Shown here: in pieces, positions 1-9,081 of the stretch
Position numbering within the stretch: the stretch's first letter is position 1
How the letters are laid out: every line of letters starts with the position of its first letter
Source: CAYUJH01 sp964394585
GTDB lineage: Bacteria > Bacteroidota > Bacteroidia > Cytophagales > Flammeovirgaceae
Reading direction: 5' to 3'
Assembly (NCBI GenBank): GCA_964394585.1
Contig: CAYMYI010000011.1
Coordinates: 1 to 56,722 of the forward strand
Length of the DNA: 56,722 nucleotides
Program-made: the position numbers and the translations under genes
Notes under the pieces: generated by a model
Databases searched by the model: none
The model's input: the letters and a program-made list of their open reading frames with translations, nothing else
What the model was told of the DNA's origin: nothing

Positions 1-161
1 AATCCATTATTCTAAATTAACCAAAAATTCCCATTCCTCTTAATTATAGGTATAATCCGGATGTTTTAAAGAACTAGGCGAGTAAAAGGGGGGCTTCCCA
101 TCTCCTAAATCGCTACATTGTGTAGCCTTATGCTTGGTAAGTATAGAGTACCATCATTTGC

Positions 162-186
162 AAAAAAAAAGCTGCTCCAGAAGGAG
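162..186 (-). terminator. weak candidate terminator downstream of dipeptidyl peptidase
   Basis: Read on the minus strand, a short CTCC-TTCT-GGAG hairpin is followed four bases later by nine T residues, about 85 bases after the stop codon of the dipeptidyl peptidase gene. The stem is only four pairs, so this is weak. The rest of 1-270 holds no gene I can support. A separate perfect six-base inverted repeat, GCTACA (112-117) and TGTAGC (121-126), has no obvious role. Confidence 0.3.
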
Positions 187-270
187 GATGGCGTCTTGGC
201 GGTAGTATGAAAGTGCGCAAAACGGCTCCAATACTTCGGGAACAGCTTAAGGTAGTGGGCAATCGGCGTT

Positions 271-2457
271 TTACAACTTCTCGAGTACGAAGTCAGTCAT
301 CAGCGTGTACAGGTGGATGCGTGCTTGGTTGCGGTAGATGCCGTGCGCCCGGTTCGGATAGAAAAACGAATCGAATTGCTTGTTGGCAGCAATGAGGGCA
401 TCTTGCAAAGCGATGGTGTTTTGGAAGTGTACGTTATCATCGCCCGTTCCGTGAATGAGCAAGAAATCGCCTTTCAGTTTTTCCAAATGCGAGAGCGGAG
501 AGTTGTCGTCGTAGCCGCTGGTATTGGATTGGGGGAGTCCTAAATAGCGTTCGGTGTAGATGGTATCGTAAAACCGCCAAGAGGTTACCGGTGCAACGGC
601 AATTCCCACTTTAAAGTGGTCGGCGCCTTTCATCATGCACAACGACGACATATAGCCCCCGTAACTCCACCCCCAAATGCCCAAGCGTGCACCATCTACA
701 TAGGGCAATGTTTTTAAGTACTGCGCCGCTGCAATTTGATCGATTACTTCGTACTTACCCAGCTGTCCGTAGGTGATTTTTTTGAAGGCAGCACCACGCC
801 CCCCAGTGCCTCTTCCATCGACCACCACTACCATGTAGCCTTTTTGCGTGAGCATCTGGTGCCACCAAAAGTTGCTGCCTGCCCAAGCGTTCATCACTTG
901 CTGCGAACCCGGACCGCTGTATTGGAACATCAGCACAGGATACTTTTGGCTTTCATCAAAATTGGCAGGTTTGAGCATATAGCCATTCAGCGCCACGTTT
1001 TCCGAAGTAGTAAAGGTGAACAGTTCTTTAGGTACCATGCCATAAGCTTTTGCAGAATCGGCAAGTGCGGCGTTATCTTCCAATACTTTAATTTCTTTAT
1101 TCTTTTTAGTGCTAAATAGCTTTACCTTGAGGGGCTGCGTGGTGTTGCTGTGGTAGTCGAGATAGTAGGTAAAATCTTTACTCATATTGATAGAATGTGT
1201 CCCTGCCACTTCGGTAAGGCGGCTTTTCTTCCCACTTTCAATTTCTGTAGCATAAAAATGGCGCTCAAGCGGAGAAACTTCTGTGGAAACATAGTATGCC
1301 ACGGGCTTCTTTTGCGATTGGTCAATCCCTAAGAAAGAGGTAACATCCCAAGCTCCCTGCGTGATTTGCTTTACCAGCTTTCCATCCATATCGAACAGGT
1401 ACAAGTGCTGGTAGCCATCTTTATCGCTGGTTTTTAGGAAATGTTTGCCATCTTCTAAATACACCAGCTCTTCGTCGGTTACCTCAATGTAGGTATCGGA
1501 TTTTTCCGTGTAAACTGTAGTTGCTTTGCCTGTAGAAGCCTCTACATGCAAAATATCGAGTTGGTTTTGCAGGCGGTTCATGCGGCGTACCGAGAGCAAA
1601 TTAGGGTTTTGGGTCCACTGCATACGCGGGATGTACTGGTCTTTTTCGTCGCCTAGGTCTACAGAAACGGTTTTGGCATCATCCAAATGGAAAATTGAAA
1701 GCGAAACAAAAGCGTTTTGCTCTCCTGCTTTGGGGTATTTGTAGCGGTAGTCTGTCGGGTAAAGTTGCTGTCCTCCGTTTGGCCAAGTCTGCATGTTATA
1801 TTCTTTCACATGGCTTTCATCGAAGGTCAGGTACGCCAACTTCTTACTATCGGGCGACCAGAAAAAGGCTTTGGTAATCGAGAATTCCTCTTCGTACACC
1901 CAATCGGTACTTCCGTTGATAATGTGGTTCCACTTCCCGGTGTTGGTTACCTGTACTTCGCTCATATCGGCGAGGTTGGTGTAAAACAGGTTGTTATCGC
2001 GGACGAAGGCTACCTTCGTGCCGTCGGGCGAAAACGTAGCATACGATTGTTTCCCTCCTTCAGAGAGCTTCGTGAGCGTTTTTGTAGCGAGGTTGTACAC
2101 ATAAAACTCAGCACGGTACGAACGGCGGTAAATCCCTTCGCGGTCGGTCATGAACAAAATCTGCGATTCGTCGTCGCTAAAACTGTATTGCACCCAGTCG
2201 ATCTGAGGGTCGAGGTCGCCGCCTCTTACAATCGTTTCCACAACCTCGCCGGTGGTTACATCATTTTTCACAATGTCGTTTTCACGGCGCGAGGAATAAA
2301 ACTGCCCGTCGTTCATCCAACGGATGCCATACACGCTTTGCTGGCTAAACGTATTTTGCTGTACTACTTCTGCCAGCGTAATTTCTTTTTGGGCCCATGC
2401 TCCGAGAGCCACCATAAAGCCCCCTGTAAAGAGTAGAAGTTGGCGTATCATTTTCAT
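271..2457 (-). CDS. dipeptidyl peptidase IV, S9 family prolyl oligopeptidase
   Basis: Secreted serine exopeptidase of 728 residues that would remove Xaa-Pro type dipeptides from peptide N-termini, probably in the periplasm. The first 22 residues form a signal peptide ending AWA before QKE. Residues about 40-480 are the beta-propeller domain (DPPIV_N) and the rest the alpha/beta hydrolase. The triad is visible as Ser598 in GWSYGG, Asp673 in GDDNVH and His705 in AHGIYR; the Asp-His spacing of 32 equals that of mammalian DPP4. A VYEEEFS stretch near residue 190 matches the double-Glu motif that binds the substrate amino group. Length is normal for the family. It lies downstream of the phosphosulfolactate synthase gene but a terminator separates them, so it is probably transcribed alone. 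Exact dipeptide preference cannot be told from sequence. Confidence 0.93.
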   Translation of the reverse strand: MKMIRQLLLFTGGFMVALGAWAQKEITLAEVVQQNTFSQQSVYGIRWMNDGQFYSSRRENDIVKNDVTTGEVVETIVRGGDLDPQIDWVQYSFSDDESQILFMTDREGIYRRSYRAEFYVYNLATKTLTKLSEGGKQSYATFSPDGTKVAFVRDNNLFYTNLADMSEVQVTNTGKWNHIINGSTDWVYEEEFSITKAFFWSPDSKKLAYLTFDESHVKEYNMQTWPNGGQQLYPTDYRYKYPKAGEQNAFVSLSIFHLDDAKTVSVDLGDEKDQYIPRMQWTQNPNLLSVRRMNRLQNQLDILHVEASTGKATTVYTEKSDTYIEVTDEELVYLEDGKHFLKTSDKDGYQHLYLFDMDGKLVKQITQGAWDVTSFLGIDQSQKKPVAYYVSTEVSPLERHFYATEIESGKKSRLTEVAGTHSINMSKDFTYYLDYHSNTTQPLKVKLFSTKKNKEIKVLEDNAALADSAKAYGMVPKELFTFTTSENVALNGYMLKPANFDESQKYPVLMFQYSGPGSQQVMNAWAGSNFWWHQMLTQKGYMVVVVDGRGTGGRGAAFKKITYGQLGKYEVIDQIAAAQYLKTLPYVDGARLGIWGWSYGGYMSSLCMMKGADHFKVGIAVAPVTSWRFYDTIYTERYLGLPQSNTSGYDDNSPLSHLEKLKGDFLLIHGTGDDNVHFQNTIALQDALIAANKQFDSFFYPNRAHGIYRNQARIHLYTLMTDFVLEKL

Positions 2458-2490
2458 AATAAATTATAGGTTTTAGAAAGGAAATGAAAT

Positions 2491-2533
2491 AAAAAATCCC
2501 TTGTGATAAAGCGATAACTTTTAGAACAAGGGA
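2491..2533 (-). terminator. rho-independent terminator after phosphosulfolactate synthase
   Basis: On the minus strand TCCCTTGT pairs perfectly with ACAAGGGA across a 21-base loop and is followed by TTTTTT. It begins 17 bases beyond the stop codon of the phosphosulfolactate synthase gene and lies just upstream of the dipeptidyl peptidase start, so it should uncouple the two genes. Confidence 0.75.
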
Positions 2534-2549
2534 GTGAATAACGATAGTG

Positions 2550-3314
2550 TTATGATTGGTTCAGGAAATGGTGGAAGGTATCGCCTCGCAACCCTAAGCG
2601 GATGGTTTCGAGGGGAATTACCTCGTTTGGCGCAATATTTCCCAAATTCACATTAGCTCCAATCAGTTTGATGAACCACACTTGTTGCGATTTTTGAGGT
2701 GCCTCCCAAATAATTTTTTCGTAGGGGATTTTAGTTAAGATTTCTTCTACCAGCCCTGAGCGCACCTCGCCCGATGAACGGAACAGCCCAACATTTCCTC
2801 CTTCGCGCGCCTCTCCAATTACTTTCCACGCACCGGCTTCAAGTTCTTTTTGCATCAATTCAATCCATTTGTAAGGAGGGATAATCACCTCCACATCTTT
2901 CGAGCCTACTTCCGAAAGGACCGTGGCTTGGGTGGCAAGCGTACGGATATACTCACATTTCTGGTCGTGTGGCATTTCGATAGAGCCATCAGAAACTTCT
3001 ACAAAATCAAGCCCGAAGGTATCTATCAACTTGCGGTAGTCTTCGAATTGCCCTCGGATAATAAACGCTTCGAAAAGCGTACCTCCGAAATACACAGGAA
3101 TTCCGGCCTCGCGGTAGAGTTTTATTTTCTCTTTTAGATGAGGGTACACATACGAGGTAGCCCATCCTAACTTCACCACATCGAAATAGGCAGCAGAAGT
3201 GCTCAACAGATCTTCCACTTCACGGAGTGAAAGCCCTTTGTCCATAACCATGGTGAAGCCTGCTTCTCTAGGCTTTTGTGTTCTTTCGGGTATTTTTTCT
3301 AAATGATAATTCAT
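2550..3314 (-). CDS. comA: phosphosulfolactate synthase (ComA family)
   Basis: Soluble TIM-barrel enzyme of 254 residues, the usual family length. The family adds sulfite to phosphoenolpyruvate to make (R)-2-phospho-3-sulfolactate. Recognisable blocks run in order: VKLGWATSY (about 48-56), YFGGTLFE (about 75-82), VEVSDGSIEMP (about 105-115), SEVGSKD (about 134-140), GEAREGGNVGLF (about 167-178) and the C-terminal LIGANVNLGNIAPNEVIPLE. In methanogens the product leads to coenzyme M; Bacteroidota do not make coenzyme M, so here a route to sulfolactate or cysteate for capnine-type sulfonolipids is more likely, which is inference. No ComB, ComC or cysteate acyltransferase gene is in the window. 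The gene is flanked by terminators on both sides, so it is probably monocistronic. Confidence 0.9.
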   Translation of the reverse strand: MNYHLEKIPERTQKPREAGFTMVMDKGLSLREVEDLLSTSAAYFDVVKLGWATSYVYPHLKEKIKLYREAGIPVYFGGTLFEAFIIRGQFEDYRKLIDTFGLDFVEVSDGSIEMPHDQKCEYIRTLATQATVLSEVGSKDVEVIIPPYKWIELMQKELEAGAWKVIGEAREGGNVGLFRSSGEVRSGLVEEILTKIPYEKIIWEAPQKSQQVWFIKLIGANVNLGNIAPNEVIPLETIRLGLRGDTFHHFLNQS

Positions 3315-3387
3315 TGATATAGACTTTACACGGATAAAAAATTGCCGCGCAAAATTAAGGACTTGAACGGTTTTCGTATGCAGAAAT

Positions 3388-3420
3388 TTAAAAAGGGCTA
3401 CCTGAAGGCAGCCCTTTTTT
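3388..3420 (-). terminator. rho-independent terminator after TPR protein
   Basis: An AAAAGGGCT / AGCCCTTTT stem with one A-C mismatch and an inner CC-TGAA-GG tip is flanked by A and T tracts. It lies 27 bases beyond the stop of the TPR gene on the minus strand and 74 bases before the phosphosulfolactate synthase start. The symmetrical tracts would let it work in both directions. Confidence 0.8.
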
Positions 3421-3446
3421 ATCGAAATACCCGATTTAGGTTTCTA

Positions 3447-4856
3447 TTATGCATCCTTTTGCAAATGGTTTATCATTTGGCAAAGCTTTTTTTGTATGGT
3501 AAGGTTTCCTTCAAAAAAATCGTAAAGCTGTGTGTGCGATTCGTAGTCGAGCAAGAGAGCGAACTCTAACTGCCGCAAGGTTTTCTGCAATTTGCCAGCT
3601 ACAAAATAGTAGGCTACGGCTCGGTATAGCAAAGCAGGCTCATCCGGCATTTCTTCTAAGCCTTCTTCTAAAATGTCGATGGCTTGTTCTATTTCTCCTT
3701 CTTCGAAATAAATTTCAGACCATGTAAGCCATACCTCGGGAAGGTCGGGGGCAATGGAGGCAGCCTTTTCGAAGGCATCTTCGCTGGCTACCAAACTGCC
3801 TAAATGGTTCTCTGCTTTGGCAAGGAAGAGCCAATACTCAGCGACAAAAGGGCTGTAATAGGTCGCTTTTTTGAAGAAGTGAACCGCTTGTAACCATTTG
3901 CTTTGTTGGAATAAGCACATGCCCATCCCAAACCATGCATCGGCGTAATCTTCTTGGTCTTCGATGGCTTTTCGGTAATACGCTATGGCTTTGGAAAAGG
4001 CTTTTTCTTTTTCAAAAGCGGCTGCCAAGTGGCAAAACAGTTCGGCATCGCCTTCTTCTTCGAGGGTAATTACTTTTTGGTAGGCTATAATTGCCTCGCC
4101 GTATTGCTGTAGATTCATGCTAGCATGCCCTTTCTGAAACCATGCATCGGCATGTTCCTCGTCGAGGAGCGTAGCGTAGTCGAAGGCATCGTATGCCTTT
4201 TTGAAATTGCCGGAAATATTAAGGATAAACCCCAACTGATACCACCGCAAAGTGGAAAAGGGTTTTTGGTCGACAAGGCGTTCAAAAAGCCCGATTAAGT
4301 CGTCGGTTTTATGAAGGGCTTCGTAGCAATCCATTAAATCGAAGGCAGTTTCTTCAAAATCGTCGATACTTTCAAACGAAGTAACCGCTTGAGCATAGCA
4401 GCGGATGGCTTCGTTATAACGCCCAAACGCTTGGTTGGTATTAGCTAATTTTAAGAGCACTTCGGGCGAATCGGTATGGGTATGGGCTAGGGCCTCGAGA
4501 GTAGCTAGGGCTTTATCTTGTTGCCCTAATAAGATGTAAATATCACTTTTGAGCTGAAGCGTTTCAGCATCGTTTGGCTGCAAGTTTTCAGCTTTTTCCA
4601 CGCTTTCCAACGCTTGAGGGTATCGGCCTAATTCAATTTGAAGTTCGGCTTTCAAACGCAGGAGTTCATAAGTGTAAGGGTATTGGTGCTGTGCCATTTG
4701 GCAGGCAATGAGCGCTTTATCGTATGCTTGTTGTTTTCGTAGTTGTTGAATGAGGCGTTCGAACTCGCGGAGGGAAAGTAAGAGCGATCGCTGCTCGTGC
4801 ATCATCTGGTTGAAAAGAGCGATGAGCCTAGTGTCATCTTGTGAGTATTTTTGCAT
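3447..4856 (-). CDS. tetratricopeptide repeat protein
   Basis: Cytoplasmic protein of 469 residues built almost wholly from tandem 34-residue TPR units from about residue 35 to 440. Clear examples are the units around ALIACQMAQHQYPYTYELL, AIRCYAQAV, ADAWFQKGHASMNLQQYGEAI, AIAYYRKAI and DAWFGMGMCLFQQSKWLQAVHFF. No signal peptide, membrane segment or catalytic domain is visible. TPR arrays bind partner proteins; the partner cannot be named from sequence. Proteins of this size and make-up are common in Bacteroidota and are usually annotated only as TPR proteins. It has its own terminator; the next gene upstream on the same strand, the amidase, ends 116 bases away. Confidence 0.85.
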   Translation of the reverse strand: MQKYSQDDTRLIALFNQMMHEQRSLLLSLREFERLIQQLRKQQAYDKALIACQMAQHQYPYTYELLRLKAELQIELGRYPQALESVEKAENLQPNDAETLQLKSDIYILLGQQDKALATLEALAHTHTDSPEVLLKLANTNQAFGRYNEAIRCYAQAVTSFESIDDFEETAFDLMDCYEALHKTDDLIGLFERLVDQKPFSTLRWYQLGFILNISGNFKKAYDAFDYATLLDEEHADAWFQKGHASMNLQQYGEAIIAYQKVITLEEEGDAELFCHLAAAFEKEKAFSKAIAYYRKAIEDQEDYADAWFGMGMCLFQQSKWLQAVHFFKKATYYSPFVAEYWLFLAKAENHLGSLVASEDAFEKAASIAPDLPEVWLTWSEIYFEEGEIEQAIDILEEGLEEMPDEPALLYRAVAYYFVAGKLQKTLRQLEFALLLDYESHTQLYDFFEGNLTIQKKLCQMINHLQKDA

Positions 4857-4972
4857 ATAATATGGTCTAGTTCAATAAAATCTTAACCACAAAAGTAACC
4901 ACGTTTGTTCAATATACAGAATTTACCCAAAACCCTTATGAAGGAATTGTGAAATCCGAAAGGTAGTTTTTA

Positions 4973-5782
4973 TTAGTAGCTGTACGCTTCGCCTTCGATG
5001 CTCTGTTTGTAATTGCGGAAAGCACGATAAATAGAAGCAGCGATTTCCATTTGCCCTAGGGGCGTGTTCAGGTAGGCTTCGTCGGCTTCGTTAGTGAGAA
5101 ATCCTGTTTCGATGAGCACGCTGGGCATGGCAGTACGTGCCAACACCAAAAAGCCAGCTTGCTTTACACCTCTGCTATTTTTTTGAATCCCTTTGCTGAA
5201 CTGACTTTCCACGGCTGTGGCAAGCGCCAGGCTGTTGGCTTGGAACGATTGCTGAAAATTGCTCAGCACGATGTACGAAATCGGTGAAGTAGGGTCAAAC
5301 CCCTGGTAATTTTCTAAGTAGTTATCTTCTTGCAAAATCACAGAATTTTCGCGCATCGCCACCTGTAGATTGCGCTTAGAAGCATGCAAGCCCATGATGT
5401 AGGTTTCCGTGCCGGCGGCTTCGAGGTTGTGGCTAGCATTGCAATGTACCGAAATGAATAAGTCAGCTTGAGCCGCATTGGCAATTTCGGTTCGCTCTTG
5501 TAAAGAGAGGAACGTATCGTCGGTGCGTGTAAAAATCACCTTTACATCGGGGAAATGTGTGCGAATGAGCAGCCCTGCCTTTAAAGCAATTTGTAGAGCG
5601 ACCTCTTTCTCGAAGCTGTATTTCCCTAAACACCCCGGATCATCGCCTCCATGGCCGGCATCAATCACAATTGTTCGTACCTTTGCCCTTTGTGCTTGTA
5701 AAGGTTGCAAAAAACCTAGCAGCCCTATAAGTACGCTTGTAAAAATTGTTAAGGCGCTAGGGGAACCGTATAGCTTATTCAT
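4973..5782 (-). CDS. N-acetylmuramoyl-L-alanine amidase (Amidase_3)
   Basis: Exported zinc amidase that cuts the bond between N-acetylmuramic acid and L-alanine in peptidoglycan, used in cell separation and wall turnover. I take the Met at 5782 as start (269 residues) because it directly precedes a signal peptide (MNKLYG..., hydrophobic core, LQAQ); an in-frame extension to 5821 adds 13 residues with a charged, unlikely N-terminus. Zinc and catalytic motifs are present: VIDAGHGGDDPG (zinc His), FEKEVAL (zinc Glu), SVHCNAS (zinc His) and the catalytic Glu in LIETGFLTNEAD. No SPOR or LysM domain is attached. Its start codon directly abuts that of the divergent LptD-like gene, so its promoter must lie inside that gene. 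Confidence 0.9.
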   Translation of the reverse strand: MNKLYGSPSALTIFTSVLIGLLGFLQPLQAQRAKVRTIVIDAGHGGDDPGCLGKYSFEKEVALQIALKAGLLIRTHFPDVKVIFTRTDDTFLSLQERTEIANAAQADLFISVHCNASHNLEAAGTETYIMGLHASKRNLQVAMRENSVILQEDNYLENYQGFDPTSPISYIVLSNFQQSFQANSLALATAVESQFSKGIQKNSRGVKQAGFLVLARTAMPSVLIETGFLTNEADEAYLNTPLGQMEIAASIYRAFRNYKQSIEGEAYSY

Positions 5783-8527
5783 ATGAAAAAGTTTCTTTGC
5801 CTTCAAAATATACATTGCCAATCATTTAGCTTAAAAGATACATTGCACTTATCTCGCCTGCTCTCCTTATTGCTATTGGCTTTCTTATGGAACGCCCAAA
5901 CCGCAATATTCGCACAAAACAATCCCGCAAAGTCGCCACAAGATGAGGAGGCGGCTTCGGACACTACCCAAGTGCCCCAAGGCGATATTTCCACCACTAT
6001 TGAATACGAGGCAGCCGACTCCATGAATTTCAACATTTTTACGCAAACCATGTATCTGTATGGCGATGCTCATGTAAAGTACGGCGATCAAGAAATTAAT
6101 GCAGCCATTATTGAACTGAACCAAGTGAAGAAAACGGTACGTGCCTATGGAGTGATTGACTCCACCGGAATCCTCGTAGGACTGCCTGTTTTTAAAGATG
6201 GAGACGTAACCTACAACGCCGAGGAAATCACTTACAACTACAAAACGCGCAAAGGGCTTATCAATAAGATTATTACTGAACAGAACGAAGGTTTTGTGCA
6301 GGGGAAAAAGGTAAAGAAAACACCAGATAATGAGCTGTTTCTGCAAGATGCCATCTATACGACCTGTAATTTAGCAGACCCCCATTTTGCCATCCGTTCC
6401 AAACAGTTGAAACTCGTGCCGGGGAAATATGTAATTTCCGGGCCATTTAACATGGAAATAAACCAAGTTCCTTCGCCACTGGGCTTTGCCTTGGGGCTTT
6501 TTCCATTTCCTGATAAACGCACTTCAGGGGTTATTATGCCACAATATGGCGAATCGCGCGAACGGGGCTTCTTCTTGCGCGATGGAGGCATTTACCTAGC
6601 CCTAAACGATTACATAGGGATGAAACTCACCGGAGAGATATACAGCCTCGGCGGGGGGGGCTCTACCCTCGATATGAACTATAAAAAGCGGTATCGGTAT
6701 AACGGTTCGTTGAGCTTAAGCTATCGGAATGTGCAACGCCAGGAAGATGACCTGACCAACTCTACCACGATTGACTACTGGGTACGTTGGAACCACTCGC
6801 CACAATCAACCGGGAGTAGCCGGTTTTCAGCAAGTGTAAATGCGGGTAGCTCAACCTTTAACCGGAATAACTCTAATTCGGTTGCCGATTTTTTGGCACC
6901 TACCTTCAACTCTAACATTAGCTACTCTAAAACTTTTGAAGGAACTCCGTTCAGTATGAATACTAATATACGGCATAATCAAAATACACTCACCAACATT
7001 GTTACGGTAAACCCCACAGCGAGTTTAGCGATGAACCGAATCTTCCCGTTCGAGAAAATCAGTAACAAGAAAAACGTATTAACACAACTCAGTTTTTCGT
7101 ATGATGGTAATTTGAATGGAAAGATTACCAACGACCCCAATGCGGCAGGCGCTCGTTTCCCTTTTCCGGTAGCAGGTGCGCCCGATCCGCAAGACGTAGA
7201 GCCCGATACCGTTGACTTTTTCCGCAACTTTGGCACTGTGCTCGAAAATACTACCTATGGGATGACCCACCGTATCCCGCTTTCTACGAACTTAACGGTG
7301 CTCAAACACTTTCAACTTACACCCTCGTTTAACTACCAAGAAGATTGGTATCCGGAGCGCTATAGCTATACATGGGTAGATTCGCTAGAAGCCGTAGCCG
7401 TAGATACCATTCAACAAATTTCGCGCTCGTACCAATACAATTTTTCGACTGGGGTTACAACGCGAATGTATGCTTTTTACTATTTCAAAAATGGCATTTC
7501 GGTTCGGCATATGATGACCCCTTCGCTGAGCTTTAGCTATCGCCCCGACTTTTCTGAGTCTCGCTTTGGTTTTTACCAAGAAGTGCAAACATCCACCGCA
7601 GGGGCTTCGCAAAAAATACCCATTTTCCAAGGAGGTTCTGTACCAGGAGCAGGGCGCAGCAGTGCTATCAGTTTTGGGCTCGATAATCAGTTTGAAATGA
7701 AGGTGAAATCGCGAAAAGACACCACCGTACAAGAAGTAAAAATGCCTTTGTTGCAAAATGCTTCCATACGTTCGTCGTATAACTTTGCGGCTGACTCGTT
7801 CCAACTTGCCAACTTTAACCTTTCGGCACGGACTACTATTTTGAAGAAGATCAACATCAACGTATCCGGTACGCTCGACCCCTATGCCTACCAGCCGGTA
7901 AGTTTCGACCCCGAAACCGGAGAAGCCTCTCAGAATTTACGACGCACACCAGTGCTCGCCTGGAGCCAAGGGCAAGGACTCGGGCGCCTTACCAACGCAG
8001 CCCTCAACTTTTCGACAAACCTTTCGCCCGATGACTTTAAGATAAAACGCAATCGAAATAACAATAATAACACGCAAAACAACACGGCAGAAGAAACAGA
8101 CGAAGAACCCCTCGTTCCGGATGAATCGCAACTGAATGAGCTAGAACGGCAAGAACTACAAAACGTACGGCTAAACCCCCAACGATATGTCGATTTTAAG
8201 TTGCCTTGGTCTTTAAATATGAACTACTCGCTCAACTATACCAAAAGTACTACAGGCGATACGCGCATTGTACAAACGCTCAACTTTGGGGGGGAAATCC
8301 GCATTACCGACAAATGGAAAGTGAGTGCGAATAGTGGGTACGATTTTGAAAAGAAAGAATTTGCATTCACTACATTTAATATCTTTCGCGATTTGCACTG
8401 CTGGCAAATGGCTCTTTCTTGGGTACCATTTGGAGCACGGCAGTCGTACACGATTGACATCAGTGTGAAGTCTTCTATCCTACAAGATTTAAAACTCAGT
8501 AAACGAAACTCTTGGTTCGACCAATAG
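5783..8527 (+). CDS. LptD-like LPS-assembly outer-membrane protein (OstA/LptD)
   Basis: Outer-membrane beta-barrel of 914 residues related to LptD, the lipopolysaccharide insertion channel. The N-terminal hydrophobic stretch (about 22-43) ends IFAQ. An OstA/LptA-like jelly-roll follows (about 70-185: MYLYGDAHVKYGDQEINAA, AEEITYNYKTRKGLI, FVQGKKVKKTPDNELFL) and then the segment YTTCNLADPHFAI to LGLFPFPDKRTSGVIMPQYGES that marks the start of the LptD barrel domain. About 600 residues of alternating polar/aromatic strands complete the barrel. One Cys sits in YTTCN and another in LHCWQM near the C-terminus, possibly a disulfide pair, which is inference. The start abuts that of the amidase, so the true start may be later, for example a TTG near 5842. 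DHFR follows 35 bases downstream. Confidence 0.82.
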   Translation: MKKFLCLQNIHCQSFSLKDTLHLSRLLSLLLLAFLWNAQTAIFAQNNPAKSPQDEEAASDTTQVPQGDISTTIEYEAADSMNFNIFTQTMYLYGDAHVKYGDQEINAAIIELNQVKKTVRAYGVIDSTGILVGLPVFKDGDVTYNAEEITYNYKTRKGLINKIITEQNEGFVQGKKVKKTPDNELFLQDAIYTTCNLADPHFAIRSKQLKLVPGKYVISGPFNMEINQVPSPLGFALGLFPFPDKRTSGVIMPQYGESRERGFFLRDGGIYLALNDYIGMKLTGEIYSLGGGGSTLDMNYKKRYRYNGSLSLSYRNVQRQEDDLTNSTTIDYWVRWNHSPQSTGSSRFSASVNAGSSTFNRNNSNSVADFLAPTFNSNISYSKTFEGTPFSMNTNIRHNQNTLTNIVTVNPTASLAMNRIFPFEKISNKKNVLTQLSFSYDGNLNGKITNDPNAAGARFPFPVAGAPDPQDVEPDTVDFFRNFGTVLENTTYGMTHRIPLSTNLTVLKHFQLTPSFNYQEDWYPERYSYTWVDSLEAVAVDTIQQISRSYQYNFSTGVTTRMYAFYYFKNGISVRHMMTPSLSFSYRPDFSESRFGFYQEVQTSTAGASQKIPIFQGGSVPGAGRSSAISFGLDNQFEMKVKSRKDTTVQEVKMPLLQNASIRSSYNFAADSFQLANFNLSARTTILKKININVSGTLDPYAYQPVSFDPETGEASQNLRRTPVLAWSQGQGLGRLTNAALNFSTNLSPDDFKIKRNRNNNNNTQNNTAEETDEEPLVPDESQLNELERQELQNVRLNPQRYVDFKLPWSLNMNYSLNYTKSTTGDTRIVQTLNFGGEIRITDKWKVSANSGYDFEKKEFAFTTFNIFRDLHCWQMALSWVPFGARQSYTIDISVKSSILQDLKLSKRNSWFDQ

Positions 8528-8562
8528 AAAATTATCAGAACCAAAGAGCCTTATTTGTACTC

Positions 8563-9081
8563 ATGAAAAAAAAACCAATTATTTCGCTCATTGCCGCCAT
8601 TTCCGAAAATTATGTAATTGGTGCCAACAACAAGTTGGTATGGAACATGCCTGCCGACCTAGCCTACTACAAGAATACCATTCGACAGCGTACCATCATC
8701 ATGGGGCGAAAAACCGCAGAATCAGAAGATATGTTCTTCTCTGAAAAACAAAATATCCTGATAACACGCCAACCAGGCTATTCTAAAGAGGGATTTGAGG
8801 TAGCTACTTCGCTAGAAGAAGCCTTTACATTAGCTCAGGAAGATGCGGTATTTATCACAGGTGGAGAGCAAATCTACCGAATGGCGTTGCCCTTGGCTGA
8901 TCACCTATATCTTACAAAAATTCATGCCGTAGTAGAGGGCGACGCTCAGTTTCCTTGGTTTCCGATGGAAGAATGGGAGTTAGGATGGGCAGAAGAACAT
9001 TCTGCCGATGCGGAAAATCCCTTTGCCTACACGTTTCAACGGTTTGATCGCAAGCCGGCTACTTCAGAAAAAAGTAAGTAG
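8563..9081 (+). CDS. folA: dihydrofolate reductase
   Basis: NADPH-dependent reduction of dihydrofolate to tetrahydrofolate, cytoplasmic, 172 residues. The start at 8563 gives the family opening ISLIAAISENYVIGANNKLVW; the longer in-frame version would overlap the end of the LptD-like gene. The acidic active-site residue falls in NMPADLAYYK, the NADP-binding IIMGRKT follows, and FITGGEQIYRMALPLADHLYLTKIHA matches the conserved C-terminal half. The GRKT(W/Y)ES motif has Ala instead of the aromatic residue (GRKTAES) and the following loop, EDMFFSEKQNILITRQ, lacks the usual LPGR; this is a divergent but plausibly active enzyme. Its 3' end overlaps the convergent DsrE-like gene by 18 bases. Confidence 0.88.
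   Translation: MKKKPIISLIAAISENYVIGANNKLVWNMPADLAYYKNTIRQRTIIMGRKTAESEDMFFSEKQNILITRQPGYSKEGFEVATSLEEAFTLAQEDAVFITGGEQIYRMALPLADHLYLTKIHAVVEGDAQFPWFPMEEWELGWAEEHSADAENPFAYTFQRFDRKPATSEKSK

Noticed and set aside
1717..2436. 239-codon plus-strand open frame
   Set aside because: Lies wholly antisense to the dipeptidyl peptidase gene, whose catalytic motifs are complete; composition is that of a mirrored coding strand.
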